Assembly (NCBI GenBank): GCA_021014325.1
Contig: CM037474.1
Span: forward strand, 5,807,130-5,871,129
Direction of reading: 5' to 3'
From: Plazaster borealis
Lineage: Eukaryota > Echinodermata > Asteroidea > Forcipulatida > Labidiasteridae
Length of the DNA: 64,000 bases
Below, piece by piece: positions 11,004 through 23,165 of the stretch; the stretch's first letter is position 1; each line of letters begins with the position of its first letter. The notes beneath the pieces were generated by a model. The model was not told the origin of the DNA. It ran no database searches and worked only from the letters and a program-made list of their open reading frames with translations. Made by a program: the position numbers and the translations under genes.

Positions 11004-11279
11004 ACTTATTACACCAATCATCCGTTTCGATGTCAACCCCATCACTCATGTGCAACAGGAAAACAATTCCTAATCAAATATGATGTCCGTACGAGAACGA
11101 ACGTTGTACTTTATGGTAAACAACATAATGAAACTTAGGGCCTATATATCAGGGGTGATTACTAATTTGCGGCATTTTTGACTTTAAAGAGTCTTATTTG
11201 ACATTGATTATCATCATATAGACACTCCGGATAAACTGTTAATCCTCGCGGTGTAATAATGCATAGACAATTCAGCACC

Positions 11280-11480
11280 GGTCAACATTCATGCAAACAG
11301 CATTTCTTATTGTGTTTGGAATTAAAGGGTCTGTATACGTTTGGTAATGACTCTGAAAATTAATGGCAATAACAAGCACCAGTCGACAATCATGCAAACA
11401 GCATTTCCTATTGGTGTTTGAAGTTAAAGGGTCTGTATACGTTTGGTAATGACTCTGAAAAATAATGGCAATAACAACTT
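11280..11480 (+). repeat. ~104-bp tandem duplication including a MITE end
   Basis: CATGCAAACAGCATTTC followed by TTAAAGGGTCTGTATACG and AATGGCAATAACAA occurs twice in direct succession, in the 3' flank of the lectin gene. Confidence 0.75.
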
Positions 11481-11803
11481 ACTTTTAAGAAGTACAGCAG
11501 CTTTGGATAGTATAATGCATTTTGAGGTTTTTCACTTCGAAGGACTGCGGTTAAGGAGAAAGGTATAACTTTTTATCCCAACAAATTCGAATCTGAGAAG
11601 CGTTACTGCAGTTACGTTTCTCAGGTTGTGTATTCCAATTGCAGATTATTCTTCCTGCGTGTACATAACCGCTCCAGGTTTTCGGAAAATATATCAAAAA
11701 CGCTACCACCTTTTGAAATGAAATTTTCACAGGTTACTTTTATGGTAGGATTGAAACAAACAATGGGTTCCAACTACCAAACGTATACAGACCCTTTTAT
11801 AGA
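11427..11803. mobile_element. MITE family A, reverse orientation
   Basis: TTAAAGGGTCTGTATACG at the left and CGTATACAGACCCTTTTA at the right, with the hairpin core and CAGATTATTCTTCCTGCG in between. Confidence 0.75.
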
Positions 11804-11884
11804 TGTGAAATTTTAGAGTTAATATAGTGTTAAATTTACATCGGATACCCGCTGCTAAAACTTATAGGTTTCGAACTTCCTCTA

Positions 11885-12062
11885 CAGCTACCGGGCAATC
11901 TCGGTGTTCTATAGTGGTAGGTCCTCTTAGAATGGCAAAAGTCTTGCCATGGGTGCAAATCCCACCCGGGTAATATGCCCGTGTTTTTTTTCACAGGACT
12001 CGGGAAAATACTGAGTATACAGTGCTTTACACACATTGTATGGATAAAACCAAATAATAATG
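11885..12062 (+). mobile_element. Second tRNA-derived SINE family
   Basis: AGTGGTAGGTCCTCTTAGAA, then a box-B-like GGGTGCAAATCCCACCC, then a body ending in ATAAAACCAAATAATAA. Related to 2868-3030 on the other strand. Confidence 0.5.
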
Positions 12063-12162
12063 GTTGGAGTTAATTCAATTGATATCCTTTACAGTCAACC
12101 ATAGAGCAATCCATTCAACTAACCTATAGTTATTTTTTAATCGAATTATGCGGTCACAGTTA

Positions 12163-12253
12163 AAAACAAAAACAAACAAACAAACAAACACCCAACACCC
12201 CAACAAACAAACAAACAAACAAACATACACCCCAACAAACAAACAAACAAACA
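12163..12253. repeat. (CAAA)n microsatellite
   Basis: Runs of AAAC interrupted by short CACCC blocks. Produces a spurious Phe/Val/Cys-rich minus-strand ORF. Confidence 0.9.
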
Positions 12254-12449
12254 CCCCTTTATAGTAGAGATGTTTGCACGTTGATATGCTTTCTGCGATT
12301 GCGGTAACCAATATTATAAGCATCCATGCTTTGTGGTATTTTCAATAGCTGTTGTAGACTTTGTTCAAGTGCTGTATAGAATATTTGTTTGTGATTTTTG
12401 CAAATTCTTTAACTGATGTTAAGAACAATATACAAAATGTCAAGATTCA

Positions 12450-13150
12450 CTTTGACAAAATCTCCATTCCGATCTGAGAAAAACGGATCTACAACAGATC
12501 CGAGAAAGAAGAATTTACGTCAGTATAATGCGTCAAACAACCCGAATTAATTCATTTAAAAATAATAACAGTAATAATCAAACAACTCAGACTTATTAAT
12601 ACAACAAATATAATATAAATATATATATATATATATGTAATAAATTCAGAATATGAGTTAAACAAACTCTGGCATATCTCTCTTCTGGACAGACTGCTTA
12701 ATTTACGCACTCGGACTTTAAAAATAGTTAATAGTGAAAGTATCTTTAATTTAATAAGTGTATCTTTACTGTTTTAAGATATAAGTATTTGTTAACACAT
12801 TTGTTGTTTGTAACTGCACGCAAAAGCTTAAAATGTTGATGATGTGCGAGACTGTTTCTACATCTCCACGACAAAAACGCCACATTGTCGTTTTGTTTTT
12901 AAATGGCAAAATAAGATGGCATTTAGGTAGTTGATAGCTAAATTGCATGTAATAATGCGTATTAGGGTTTCTGCTACGAGTATTACGAGTATTACGAGTA
13001 TGCGCCTGAATGAGAAATATTCAATCAGTTGAATTAACTTGACGCTTAAGTAAAAATCGTTGAATGAACTTGACCCACACAACAACTAATTAGATCAATA
13101 CACGTGCGGTGGCGCGTCCAGACAATAGCTTTGGAAAAAAAAACTTGACC
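12450..13150 (+). repeat. Tandem segmental duplication, copy 1
   Basis: Shares AGATCCGAGAAAG, CGGACTTTAA, GTGTATCTTTACT, GCTTAAAATGTTGA and GGCGCGTCCAGACAATAG, in order, with 13185-14020. About 700 bp, non-coding. Confidence 0.75.
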
Positions 13151-13571
13151 TGGGGGGGGGGGGTGCTCAAGACCCACTTCGACAAAATCTCATAATCTCA
13201 ATTTTTTTGACATAAAACAGATCCGAGAAAGTAGAATACGTCAGTGATAATGAATCAAACAACTCAAAAAAATAATAACAATAATAACGATGATATTAAC
13301 TCCATATCGGTTTTCTTAGATGATCTTTCACCGAATTTACGCAGACGGACTTTAATAAATTGTTAATATTGAAAATATCATTAATTTCATCAGTGTATCT
13401 TTACTATTTTAAGAAATAAATATTAGTGAAAACATTTTTGTTTGTAACTGCAAGTAAAAGCTTAAAATGTTGACGATGTGCGCGCCTTTCTGCATCTCCA
13501 CGATGGCACTATTGTTGTAGCTAAATTGCATGTGATAAAGGTAACGCGTATTAGGGTTTATGCGCCTATAA

Positions 13572-13700
13572 TCAATTCAATTCAAGGTATTTTATTCAAA
13601 TATTTGTAGCCAAAGGCTAAATTACAATTGAATTTACAAGGTAAAAAACATCAAAATTACATTCATTGAAAGGAAATATACAAAACATTAATGAATGACC
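13572..13700 (-). mobile_element. LINE-like 3' tail, minus strand
   Basis: On the minus strand it ends ATACCTTGAATTGAATTGAT, the same TTGAA-type tail seen near 6840. Absent from duplication copy 1. Confidence 0.45.
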
Positions 13701-13815
13701 TATCCATGCAGTCAGTTGAATTAGCTTGACGCTCAAGTAACAATCGTTGAATGAACTTTACCTAAAAGTACAGCAAACTGATATGATCAATAAACCAATG
13801 GCGCGTCCAGACAAT

Positions 13816-13986
13816 AGACCTTATGCACATGACGTCATTTGAGTAGGGCGCCCTCGCCTAGAGGTCAAAAGGAGGTTGTTCATTGGCCAATCCTGTGCGC
13901 TGCGCGTACAAATTTGCGCGTTTCGATTGTTTCGTCATCGTTTTACCTCTAAGATGGCGGCTGGATGACGTCAATGCATATGGTCT
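13816..13986. mobile_element. MITE family E (AGACCTTATGCA ends)
   Basis: Ends AGACCTTATGCACATGACGT and TGACGTCAATGCATATGGTC plus T. Flanked by an AT repeat compared with the empty site near 13123 in duplication copy 1. A second copy lies inverted at 61372-61544. Confidence 0.8.
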
Positions 13987-14039
13987 ATAGCTTTGAGGAA
14001 AACAACTTGACCGGGGGGGGGGGGCTACATGTACAGAAA

Positions 14040-14330
14040 AAAAGAAGCTATCGATGTGAACAAATAACCCATACCCCAAATGCTACCCCACTGCTTCCTT
14101 TGTCCCCCCACCACCAATGCTACCTTTGTTAACATTACCCCCTATTTTATCTGTGTTAACACCCCCGCAATGCTATGTTAACACTACCCCCCCACCCCTC
14201 GCAATGTTACCTTTGTTAACAAGCACAAAATAAATAACAAAGTAATAACAAATCGACAAGCTCGGGGCGGGGGAGTGATGGATGGTTTTTAGAGGGTGGT
14301 GTATACAGGCCCGAGCCCCCACCCCCACCC
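14040..14330. other. C-rich, low-complexity stretch
   Basis: Repeated TGCTACC, CCCCAC and TTTGTTAACA modules. No coding signal. Confidence 0.5.
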
Positions 14331-14682
14331 TGCACCTACACGTTTTCCCCTTCAAAACTGATTTCAGGAATAAACCAGTGGCTGAATATTGTTTCGTGTA
14401 TGGCTTGAGCCACACTAACGTTTTATCACCTACGGCTAATGAAAAAAATTAATCAATAACCGTATTATTGTAAAATTATAATATTCCAACACAACGACAA
14501 GTATAGGCCTGCCTTATAGTTTGTTACCAGTTGCAGCTTTACCTTTCCACATGCACACGAGGGGACATTAACAAAATTAGCCATAAAGTGGGCCTATCAA
14601 AGAGCGAGCCATGTGCACCACTCAAACAGCCCCTTTTGTATAAATATAGGCAATTATAGCTGCTTCATTGATCCACGTGATT

Positions 14683-15150
14683 AGGGGTTCCTGTATGAGG
14701 TCAAATTGAGTTTTGATATGCACCCATTTTCCAATAGGTACATAATATAGAGTCCTCGTGAAAGTGGGGGAAATGTTACAAGTCTCCAACTTCAGGTTAA
14801 AATGGTGTAAAATATCATTTTATTTGATACTCTTGCAGAGCGGAATTTGAAATATGACGTCATCGGACATCAAAAACAAACGGTTCAGTACCATTCATCT
14901 TCAATGCCGTTTTGATTGAAAAAAATCATCAGAATGAGCTGAAAGTTCTCTGTACAAAAATGGGTGCAGACCATTTGAAATTTGACGTCAACGAACGTTT
15001 TTGGATTTTTGACAACAATTACACTTGAAGGGTATCAAACACAGTGGCAATTTACACCTTTTTTAACGTGAGGTTAGAGACATGTAATGTTTTCCCCAAT
15101 TCTCATAAGGACTCATTGGAAAATGAGTGGATTACAAAACCGAGTTTATA
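14683..15150. mobile_element. Palindromic repeat family I (AGGTCAAATTGAG)
   Basis: Blocks TGTAAAATATCATTTTATTT, GACGTCATCGGA and GTGAGGTTAGAGAC recur in order at 38588-39003, whose ends are TTAAAGAGGGG and its inverse. Confidence 0.6.
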
Positions 15151-15343
15151 GAGTGTCGAGTGTATAATAAATGCCTTGTATAGGCCCACTTGGTGCATGG
15201 CGTGAGATTATTTCACAATGTCCGGTCACGAATTCTGAACTCGTCCTGAGAAACTTACCATGGAAAGATAATAAATAATGTTGCAGATGCTGTAAGTCTT
15301 TCTGACAGATATGGCGCACTACAATGCCCATTATTATTATTAC

Positions 15344-15719
15344 TTAAAGGCATCGTACACGTTTGGTAATTGTCAAAGACCAGTGTTCTTATTTGGTGTA
15401 TCCCAACATATGCATAAAATAACAAGCCTGTGAAAATTTGGGCTCAATTGGTCATCGAAGTTGCAAGAAAATGATGAAAGAAAAAACACCCTTGTTGTAC
15501 ACTTTTGTGTGCTTTCAGATTAGGAATAAAAACTTCTTGCAAGAAGTTTTTATTATTTTAGTGAGAAATTACCTCTTTCTCAAAAACTACGTTACTTCAG
15601 AGGGAGTCGTTTCTCACAATGTTTTATACTATCAACAGCTCTCTGTTGCTCGTTACCAAGTCAGTTTTTATGCTAATATATATTTTGAGTAAGTACCAAA
15701 CGTGTACGATGCCTTTAAT
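15344..15719. mobile_element. MITE family B (TTAAAGGCATCGTACACG), complete
   Basis: Left TTAAAGGCATCGTACACG, right CGTGTACGATGCCTTTAA, with TTAA-type ends. The core has CCCAACATATGCATAAAATA and ACTACGTTACTTCAGAGG. Confidence 0.85.
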
Positions 15720-15897
15720 AACGAGTGACGTCATACACAAAGTAGTGGTTTGGAATACGAGCATCAATCCACTGGAAGTATCGACCAAAATATCTTTATG
15801 CCAATTACGACTGTCAATTTGTTCAGTTTTAATGGCATGCTTATAGTAATGGAAATTTGAATAACTTAATTTTATATGCCAATAGTCATTCAGTGCA

Positions 15898-16279
15898 TTA
15901 AAGGCAGGGTACATAATATTTGGTAATTGTCAAAGACCAGTATCCTCACTTGGCATATCCCAACATATGCATAAAATAACAAACCTGTGTGGAAATTGGG
16001 CTAAATTGTTCATCGAAGTTGCAAGAAAATAATGTAAGAAAAACCACCCTTGTCGCATAGTATTGTGTGCTTTCAGATGCCTGGAAAATGCCTGAAGCCT
16101 TTCCCAGATTCAAATTTTGGTAGTGAACATTACCTCTTTCTCCAAAACAACATTTCTTCAAAGGGAGTCGTTTCTCACAATGTTTTATACCATCAACAGC
16201 TCCCCAGTGCTCTTTACCGGGTACGTTTTTATGGTCAATAACTTGTGGAGTAATTACCAAAAGTATACCCTGCCTTTAA
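15898..16279. mobile_element. MITE family B, complete but divergent
   Basis: TTAAAGGCAGGGTACATAAT to AGTATACCCTGCCTTTAA. Same core order as 15344-15719, lying about 180 bp downstream of it. Confidence 0.8.
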
Positions 16280-16539
16280 TGTTGAATTATTATGCAGGGC
16301 CCCCGCTGGAAACTTATTTTGTATTTAACTGTTTGGAGAAGTACCATGGACACAGTTTATTTAAATAATTTATTTATAGTCCCATGAGCAGCCATGTGTA
16401 ACCCTCTTAACTTTAAGTTATTGTCTATAATGTTTTATTATGACATAAATATTGAAGCAGATGAGGGCACCGTGATGAGGGCATGAATAATGAGTCTGTA
16501 TTACCATGAAAAGGAGCTCTTTAGTCTAGACACCGACCC

Positions 16540-16951
16540 TTAAAGGGATTGTATACGTTTGGTAATTAGAACCCACTGTTTGTTTCAATCCTATATACAT
16601 AGTTGTAGATGTATACCATAAAACTATATAATAACCTGTGAAAATTTTCATTTTTAAAAGGTGGTAGCTTTTTGAGATAATTTTGCCGAAAATCTGGAGT
16701 GGTTTGTCCACACGCAGGAAGAATAATCTGCAATTGGAATACACAATCTGAGAAGCGTTACTGCAGTAACGCTTCTCAGATTCAAATTTTGGGGATATAA
16801 AAAGTGATATCTTTTTCCATAACCGCAGTACTTCGAAGTGAAAAGTTTCTCAAAATTATACTATCCAAAAGCTGCTGTACTTCTTATCAAGTAAGTTTGT
16901 ATTGCCATAAATTGTCAGAGTCATTACCAAACGTATACATAGACCCTTTAA
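16540..16951. mobile_element. MITE family A, complete
   Basis: TTAAAGGGATTGTATACG to CGTATACATAGACCCTTTAA. Inner perfect hairpin around AATCTGAGAAGCGTTACTGC. Confidence 0.85.
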
Positions 16952-16987
16952 CAGATATCACGAGACCGGAAACACAATAAAGGGCCA

Positions 16988-17440
16988 TTTTAATGGGACA
17001 CGCTGCCTTCGGATTTGGTCGCTTTGGGGCACAGGGTTGGAATGAAATGAATATGGTTGGAAACATGTTTTAAAGGTATAGAATATAGTGATCCACATAA
17101 ATATCCCTCCAAATTGTGTGGTTTTCCTTTTACTTCGTGAGCTAACTCGGTCCGTCATTATGTAGACAATATTTCCTTCCTCCATGGTAGAACCAGATTT
17201 CTGACTCCACACAATGGCGGACCGTGTTAGTTTTCATGAAGTAAAAGGAAAACCACACAGCAAAATTGTTGACACCACAAAATGGCGGACCGTGGTAGTT
17301 CACGAAGTAAAAGGAAAACAACACAACAATCGTGGATCATTATATTCTACTTTTAAAACATCTTTCCAACCATACTCATTTCATAACAAACGCTTTTGTA
17401 TAGCCCAAAGCGCCCAATCCAAGGCAACGTGTCCCTTTAA
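16988..17440. mobile_element. Long foldback element with arms over 130 bp
   Basis: TTAATGGGACACGCTGCC at the left mirrors GGCAACGTGTCCCTTTAA at the right, and ATGGTTGGAAACATG and GATCCAC are likewise inverted. An internal pair of GGCGGACCGTG/AGTAAAAGGAAAAC units is duplicated. Confidence 0.75.
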
Positions 17441-17807
17441 AGGCACTGTACAATTTTGGTAATTACTCAAAATATATATTAGCATAAAAACTGACTTGGT
17501 AACGAGCAACGGAGAGCTGTTGATAGTATAAAACATTGTGAGAAACGACTCCCTCTGAAGTAACGTAGTTTTTGAGAAAGAGGTAATTTCTCACTAAAAT
17601 ATTAAAAGACTTCTAGCCTGAAGCCTTTTTCAGGCATCTGAAAGAACACAAATTTGCACAACAAGGGTGTTTTTTCTTTTATCGTTTTCTTGAAACTTCG
17701 ATGACCAATTGAGCCCAAATTTTCAGAGGCTTGTTATTTTATGCATTATGTTGGGATACACCAGGTGAGAATACTGGTCTTTGACAATCCGTGGCCAGTG
17801 CCTTTAA
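17437..17807. mobile_element. MITE family B, reverse orientation
   Basis: TTAAAGGCACTGTACAATTT to GGCCAGTGCCTTTAA. Abuts the foldback element at a shared TTAA. Confidence 0.8.
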
Positions 17808-18044
17808 GCGTTAACGAGCATTTAAAACTGTTAAATTGATATGGTAAACAATAATTAAGAAACCTGAGTCAATGGAAACATTGCGTAAAATAACCATAAA
17901 TCCAATGCGTTCCCGTGAGACCTTATACAGTCTCTCTAACGTCACTTCTATTGCATTTTGTGTTGAACAGTACATGAACATGTATATCTGCATACAATCA
18001 TGCACAATTATTTTACGGCAAAATTTGTAGGATGCAAAGCTGAT

Positions 18045-18232
18045 AACTCTCCCTGATTCTGCAGAAATGTCCCTCAAAATAAATCAGACCTACCATTTCC
18101 TTGAAAATCTCCCTGATTGTTGAAACTTTCCCCCTACAGTAATACTTTGTTAAATGTTATTCTAAATATCTCCCCGATTGTTGTACAAAATCTCTCCGAA
18201 TGCAAAATGCAAATGTTGGCAGCTGTGCTATA
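18045..18232. repeat. Interspersed repeat (CTCCCTGATT family), second copy
   Basis: CTCCCTGATTCTGCAGAAAT to ATGCAAATGTTGGCAGCT, matching 2105-2520 without its middle part. Confidence 0.45.
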
Positions 18233-19290
18233 AAATTGGCACCACGCCCGTCTATCATTAGATATTATTAGCCTTGGCAATGGCATAGAGAAAGGGATCG
18301 GACTGCCTAGGTAGTATTGTAATACATTACATTACACGCATCACCAGCAATAGACGTTTGTATATAGGCCGCTATGTATGCCAAATTTGCAGCACAATTG
18401 GAAATCCTTTGCTAAGATTGGACTCATTTTAATGGCATCTTTCATCAGGCAATGGTCCACGGGGCCCACGACCCCCATAGCCCCTAGCCCGGCATGCCTG
18501 CACGATCCTCCTTGGGCTCGGGACCCAATTGGCGGTGGAAGGGGGGGGGGGGTCGACGGAGCTCCGCCGGCCCCCATCACCGTGCGCCTTCGAATGCCTC
18601 CAAACCCGTATACTTTACCGTCTTCCGGGGGGGGGGGGGGCTCTCGCGGCTGCCAGGCCCATGGCCCTCATTGCCCCTGCTCGGTCCTCCTTGACCGAGG
18701 CTGGAAGAACAAATGGCTCAGTAATATTAGTCATGTTATTCAGTCTCCATTCTGTATATCAAGTTCTATTAGGCTATAGACTAAATGGCGTGGCGTTTGA
18801 AACATAAACGTATATGGGTTTTGAGCACTTTCAATTATTGTTGAGGTTGTTAGTTTTATAAATTTCTTAGGCCTATCACCAAATGTTTCGTTCTTTGGCG
18901 GTTTATTGCAGCGCGCCTAACGTGTGTGGATGGGTCCAGACTCCAGATGGGAAAATCATTACAAAACGTCTTCCCTAAACTGGATACAATATAAAGACAT
19001 AACTTGAAAATGTTATCGTTCATCTATTAATTCGTTTTTTTCACTGAACGTAATGTTTAAAATTAGATCTTTCGTTCCTGAAAGTTTCAACAAAATCCCT
19101 CCGTACATCCTCTAGATATTCGAGGATTTTTAGCGAGTTTTTTTTCTTTTCAAAAATGGTTTCTTTCTATAGACCTACTCGGTTACATGCCACAATCGCA
19201 ATCTTTTTCGTCGGTTGGCGGACGGGAACAATTGCTCTCTAATTTGCTGTTTCTGGGGCAACGTACACATCAGATAGATTATAAATGTCG
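18233..19290. other. Gene-free stretch with G-rich tracts
   Basis: Two long G homopolymers (about 18540-18552 and 18628-18641) in a locally GC-rich, repeat-like block from 18450 to 18710. No supported gene. Confidence 0.4.
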
Positions 19291-19291
19291 T

Positions 19292-19996
19292 TAAAAGTGA
19301 AGGTAATTACGTTTGGTAATCACTCTTAAAATTAATGGCAATAAAAGCCTACTTTGTTAGAAGTACCGGTACAGCAGCTTTCGATAGTATATAAAGCATT
19401 TTTCGAATAATTTTACTTCAAAGTAATGTGGTCATGGAAAAGATGTTATCCTCTCAGATTGTGTATTCCAATTGCAGATTATTCTTCCTGTAGTGGACAT
19501 AACCGCTCCAGATTGTTGGCGATATCTCAAAAACGCTACCACCTTTTGAAATGAAATTTTCACAGGTTAGTTTTATTATTAGGATTAAAACAACCGAACG
19601 TTCCAAAAACCAAAGGTATACTTTCCATAGGGATGGTATAGGCCTACCTTGGTTAATTACTCATAAAATTAAGCTTTTGATAATGTCTATTATGTGAAAC
19701 GATTCCCTTCTATAAGGAATGTGGTTTTGGAGAAAGGTATTTTAAAAATGTCTATCTGAGAAACGTTTCTAGCATTAAACGTTTCTTAGATTGTGTACTT
19801 CCAGTTACGGATTTTGACGGTCTTCCTGCGTGGACATAACCGCTCCAGACTTTCGGAATTAGTTAGGCCTTTTTAAAAACGCTATGTGACAACCTTTTGA
19901 AATGAAAGTTTCACAGGTTAGTGTTATTGTAAATAGGCCTATATATACACATATCGGAATAAAACAATCGAACGGTTCCAAAAACCAAAGGTAGCC
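19292..19996. mobile_element. Two degenerate family-A MITEs in tandem
   Basis: 19292-19625 and 19636-19996 each carry TTCTTCCTG, AACCGCTCCAGA, AACGCTA and CACAGGTTAGT in the same order. TIRs are eroded. Confidence 0.55.
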
Positions 19997-20599
19997 TAAC
20001 TTTAAACGCTGTTTATTAAAGTATTAATACTGAAGCAGTCAGCTACACACAAAAAAACATTTTACGAAAGTTTTCTAGTGTAAACATTTAGTGTATTTAC
20101 AACATTTTAAGATATTACTAGCCTTGAAAATATTGACTCACGTTTTGGGCTTTTTTTGTTACATTGCAAATTCTTCTAAATAATTATACTTTAACCATAA
20201 AGCCATAGTAGGCCTTTTTTCTTCTACAAAATTGAAAGTTCCCTCGCCTTGAGACCTAAAAGCCCAAAAGCATGTAAAAAGGAATAACCGTCGGTTGATT
20301 CGTTGACAACCCCCCCTTAAAAAACCCACAAAAGAACCCACAAACCCCAAACAAACCAACAACAACATGTTTTAAAATTCAATGATGGTAGGCCAACCGG
20401 TCACTGTTGAAAACAGTACCATAGTGTATATTTAAGCGTGTGAGGTTTTTTTCTTATGGTGTCACAACGACCTAATTTACCGCCCTATGATGTTCTGGGA
20501 TAACTCCATTATTATTCACTTTCATTTTATCGGAATTATCTTTGAAAACTTACTTGTTTGATATTTTGGCCTCATTCTCTTGAAGACTCTCTTGGAAGT

Positions 20600-20778
20600 T
20601 CTTGAAGTCACGGTGCCGCCGCCATTTTGAAGAGTTGGTGTTCTCAAAAATCCCCGCTTAAAGGTGGCGTGTGGTCGTGTTCCTAGTGTTCGGGCATGCG
20701 AACAGCGCACTCCGGCCGGCCAAGAACAGACCACCCGATTCAGCCAGTGTGACCTTCTGGAGTCTTCATCTGTTTATG
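20600..20778 (+). promoter_or_regulatory. Candidate promoter / untranslated first exon of the SLC16-like gene
   Basis: A locally CpG-rich stretch (GCCGCCATTTTG near 20615, GCGCACTCCGGCCGGCC near 20705) ends in a plausible donor TTATG|GTAGGT at 20778/20779. The transporter needs an upstream leader exon ending before the acceptor at 24053. Nothing else links the two. Confidence 0.2.
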
Positions 20779-22110
20779 GTAGGTTTGTTTTATTGATTGA
20801 ACGATATTGCGAGTAGTTTCAGAGACAAATTAGTTAGACCATTACATTAGTTACTCCGTGATGTTGTTGTTGATCGAAGTTGTACCATGAAGTAACGGAA
20901 GTTACATACACTCAGCTACGGTTGGTTAGCGCAACTTCGGCATGTTCGGTTAGCGGGTAGCCCTGGTAGGACGTCAGTCAGTCAGTGCCACTGCACTGAC
21001 GTCCTGGGTATAAAGATCCTTTACAATGCGAACAAAATTTTTAGTAACATTTTAAAATATTTTTACCTAATTTGAGAAGCTGAAACTCCATTCACTTATT
21101 CTTGGTGCCTTTATTTACACTTTTGCTGAGTTCAAAACCTATCAAATACATCCATGAATGACATTATTTCCGAAAATAAGTCCAAGTTGTGCACTGGCGC
21201 TGTGACTCCGTCGTGTTGCCGCTCGGAAGAAAAAACGTTCAGTGTTACGGGTTAGACAGCGCCCTCTTTTGTGGACTTGGTTCCATGTCATGTTGAGGTT
21301 GTCGCAACGAATGCGTCAATTTCCATTTTATTTTCACAATAATGTCATCCAAGGATAAAATTGGCAATTCTGAATAGAGCAGGCGTAAGGTTCAGGACAC
21401 AAGGAACATGTGAGTGACGTTTCAGCTTCCTCAAAAAGGTGAAAATATGATAAAAAATGGTTATAAATTTTGTTGCAATGCCTGAGGACCTTTATACCCT
21501 GGACTCCGTCGCGTTGTATGCAACGGAGGAGTCCAACCTGGGCTATGTTAGCGGGTAGCCAGGCAGTGGTCATGGTGGTCAATGGTGGTGGTGGTGGTAG
21601 TGGTAGGACGTCAGGTCAGAGGAGTCCCAACGAACCTGGACTAAGGCGCTACGGTAAGCTTACGTTCACACTCTGAAACTGCGTAGCTCAGCGACTAGCT
21701 AGCGTGTACACACCATGGAGGTAGAAATTTTCCTCCATGCAGTCACTGTGGACATTCTTTTGTTCTAACTTCTAACACAAGGAAAATCCTATTCTCCAAC
21801 CACAGTACAACACTGTAAAAAACACTGTGTGGACGTGTCGTATGTAACTGTAAGTTCACATTGTTTCAAGTCCCTACAAACATGTGGACTTTGTTCTCAG
21901 GTCCACACTTCATATGTAGGGTCACACATTGACACGGGCCCTTGGTCATGTTGGTGCACGCTATTTAAGTAGCAAGCAGTAGCAGTTTTTTAGAATGGCA
22001 TTGCTAGTCAAGTCTCATCTCCGTCGACGACGCAGACATTTTCTTTTGTTTTTGTCACCACAATACTTTGCAATTTTCAATCAAGCCATAATAAATCATT
22101 ATTGACATTA
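20779..22110. other. Gene-free stretch with repeated GTTAGCGGGTAGCC blocks
   Basis: TTAGCGGGTAGCC followed by TGGTAGGACGTCAG occurs near 20950 and, expanded by a GGT repeat, near 21549. A palindrome of GGACGTCAGT/ACTGACGTCC lies near 20968-21004. No gene supported. Confidence 0.45.
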
Positions 22111-22119
22111 TTGTCGTGG

Positions 22120-22225
22120 CGTGTCGTGGCCGAGCGGATAAGAACACCAGACTCAAGCTCTGCTGTTTCAGATCAGCAGAATGTGGGTTCGAGTCCTGGT
22201 CATGGCATTTGTGTCTTTAAGTAAG
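22120..22225 (+). mobile_element. tRNA-Leu-derived SINE, head only
   Basis: GTGGCCGAGCGGATAAGAAC (box A) and GGGTTCGAGTCCTGGTCATG (box B), then divergence. Confidence 0.75.
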
Positions 22226-22847
22226 ACGCTTATATACACTGTACATAAACACGGAAACTTGTCCACCCACACCACACTCTGACACACCGTCTCTGATTCT
22301 GTAAATTATACTAACCTCTTCTGTGGATGACGATGTAGACACCAATCTTGTCCACGACAGAAGCTTGCCTCATTTGGACAAACAATGGAATTTTTTTTTA
22401 TTGGGAATGATGCTGCAAAGCCTACAATAATAATCCATATTGGAATATGGACTCCAATACTATATTTGGGAGTATCGCAGTAAAAAAAGAGGCAAAATAA
22501 TGGATGACTTGTGACGCATGTTCCACCAATCAAATGACAAGTATCTGTGTGTGTTGTACATATGGGTTATTGTGCTGATACTGTGATCATTAAATGATCA
22601 CAAATGGTTGCAATGTAAGAATTTGTTGCACAGTAAAACAACAAACATTGAATTTTGATTATAAAAACAAAATTACATGAAGTCTGACCAAGATATTATT
22701 TAACCTAATGGTGACCTAATCCCCTTGGCCTTGTAGATAATTTAAAAAGTATAAACATCCCGTTTTACTTAAAACTTCTTATCAATATCAGTAAAGGATT
22801 AAAGCTTAAATTTATTTTAATATCAATATCAATAGTAATAGTTTTAA

Positions 22848-23165
22848 AGTGGCGTGTCGTGGCCGAGCGGTTAAGAGCACTGGACTCAAGCTCTGGTGTT
22901 TCTGATCAAGCAGAGAGTGGGTTCGAGTCCCGGTCATGACACTTGTATCCTTGAGCAAGATGCTACCATAATTGCTTTGTCCTTCGTAGGTCCCGTGTAC
23001 TAGGGTTTGTAGTGCGCGTAAAAGAACCCAGAACACTTATTGTGGAAGAGTAGGGGTTAACCCCGATGTTTCTGGTTTACATGGCAATCACCCTTGTTTA
23101 CAGGTTTCCTCAGGCTTGCGAGCTGCAGTGATTAAGTTCACTTTTGAGGCACCCTTGGTTTCATT
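22848..23165 (+). mobile_element. tRNA-Leu-derived SINE, near full length
   Basis: GTGGCCGAGCGGTTAAGAGC, GGGTTCGAGTCCCGGTCATG and the same body as 4325-4675. Confidence 0.8.

Larger units (their letters stand above)
13185..14020 (+). repeat. Tandem segmental duplication, copy 2 (with two inserts)
   Basis: Same ordered blocks as copy 1, interrupted by an insert at about 13572-13700 (LINE-like tail) and a MITE at 13816-13986. Ends like copy 1 in a poly-G run after AACTTGACC. Confidence 0.75.

Noticed and set aside
18378..18807. Pro/Gly-rich ORFs up to 133 aa
   Set aside because: GC-rich block with long G homopolymers. Frames in all phases are open because of composition, and no domain is seen.
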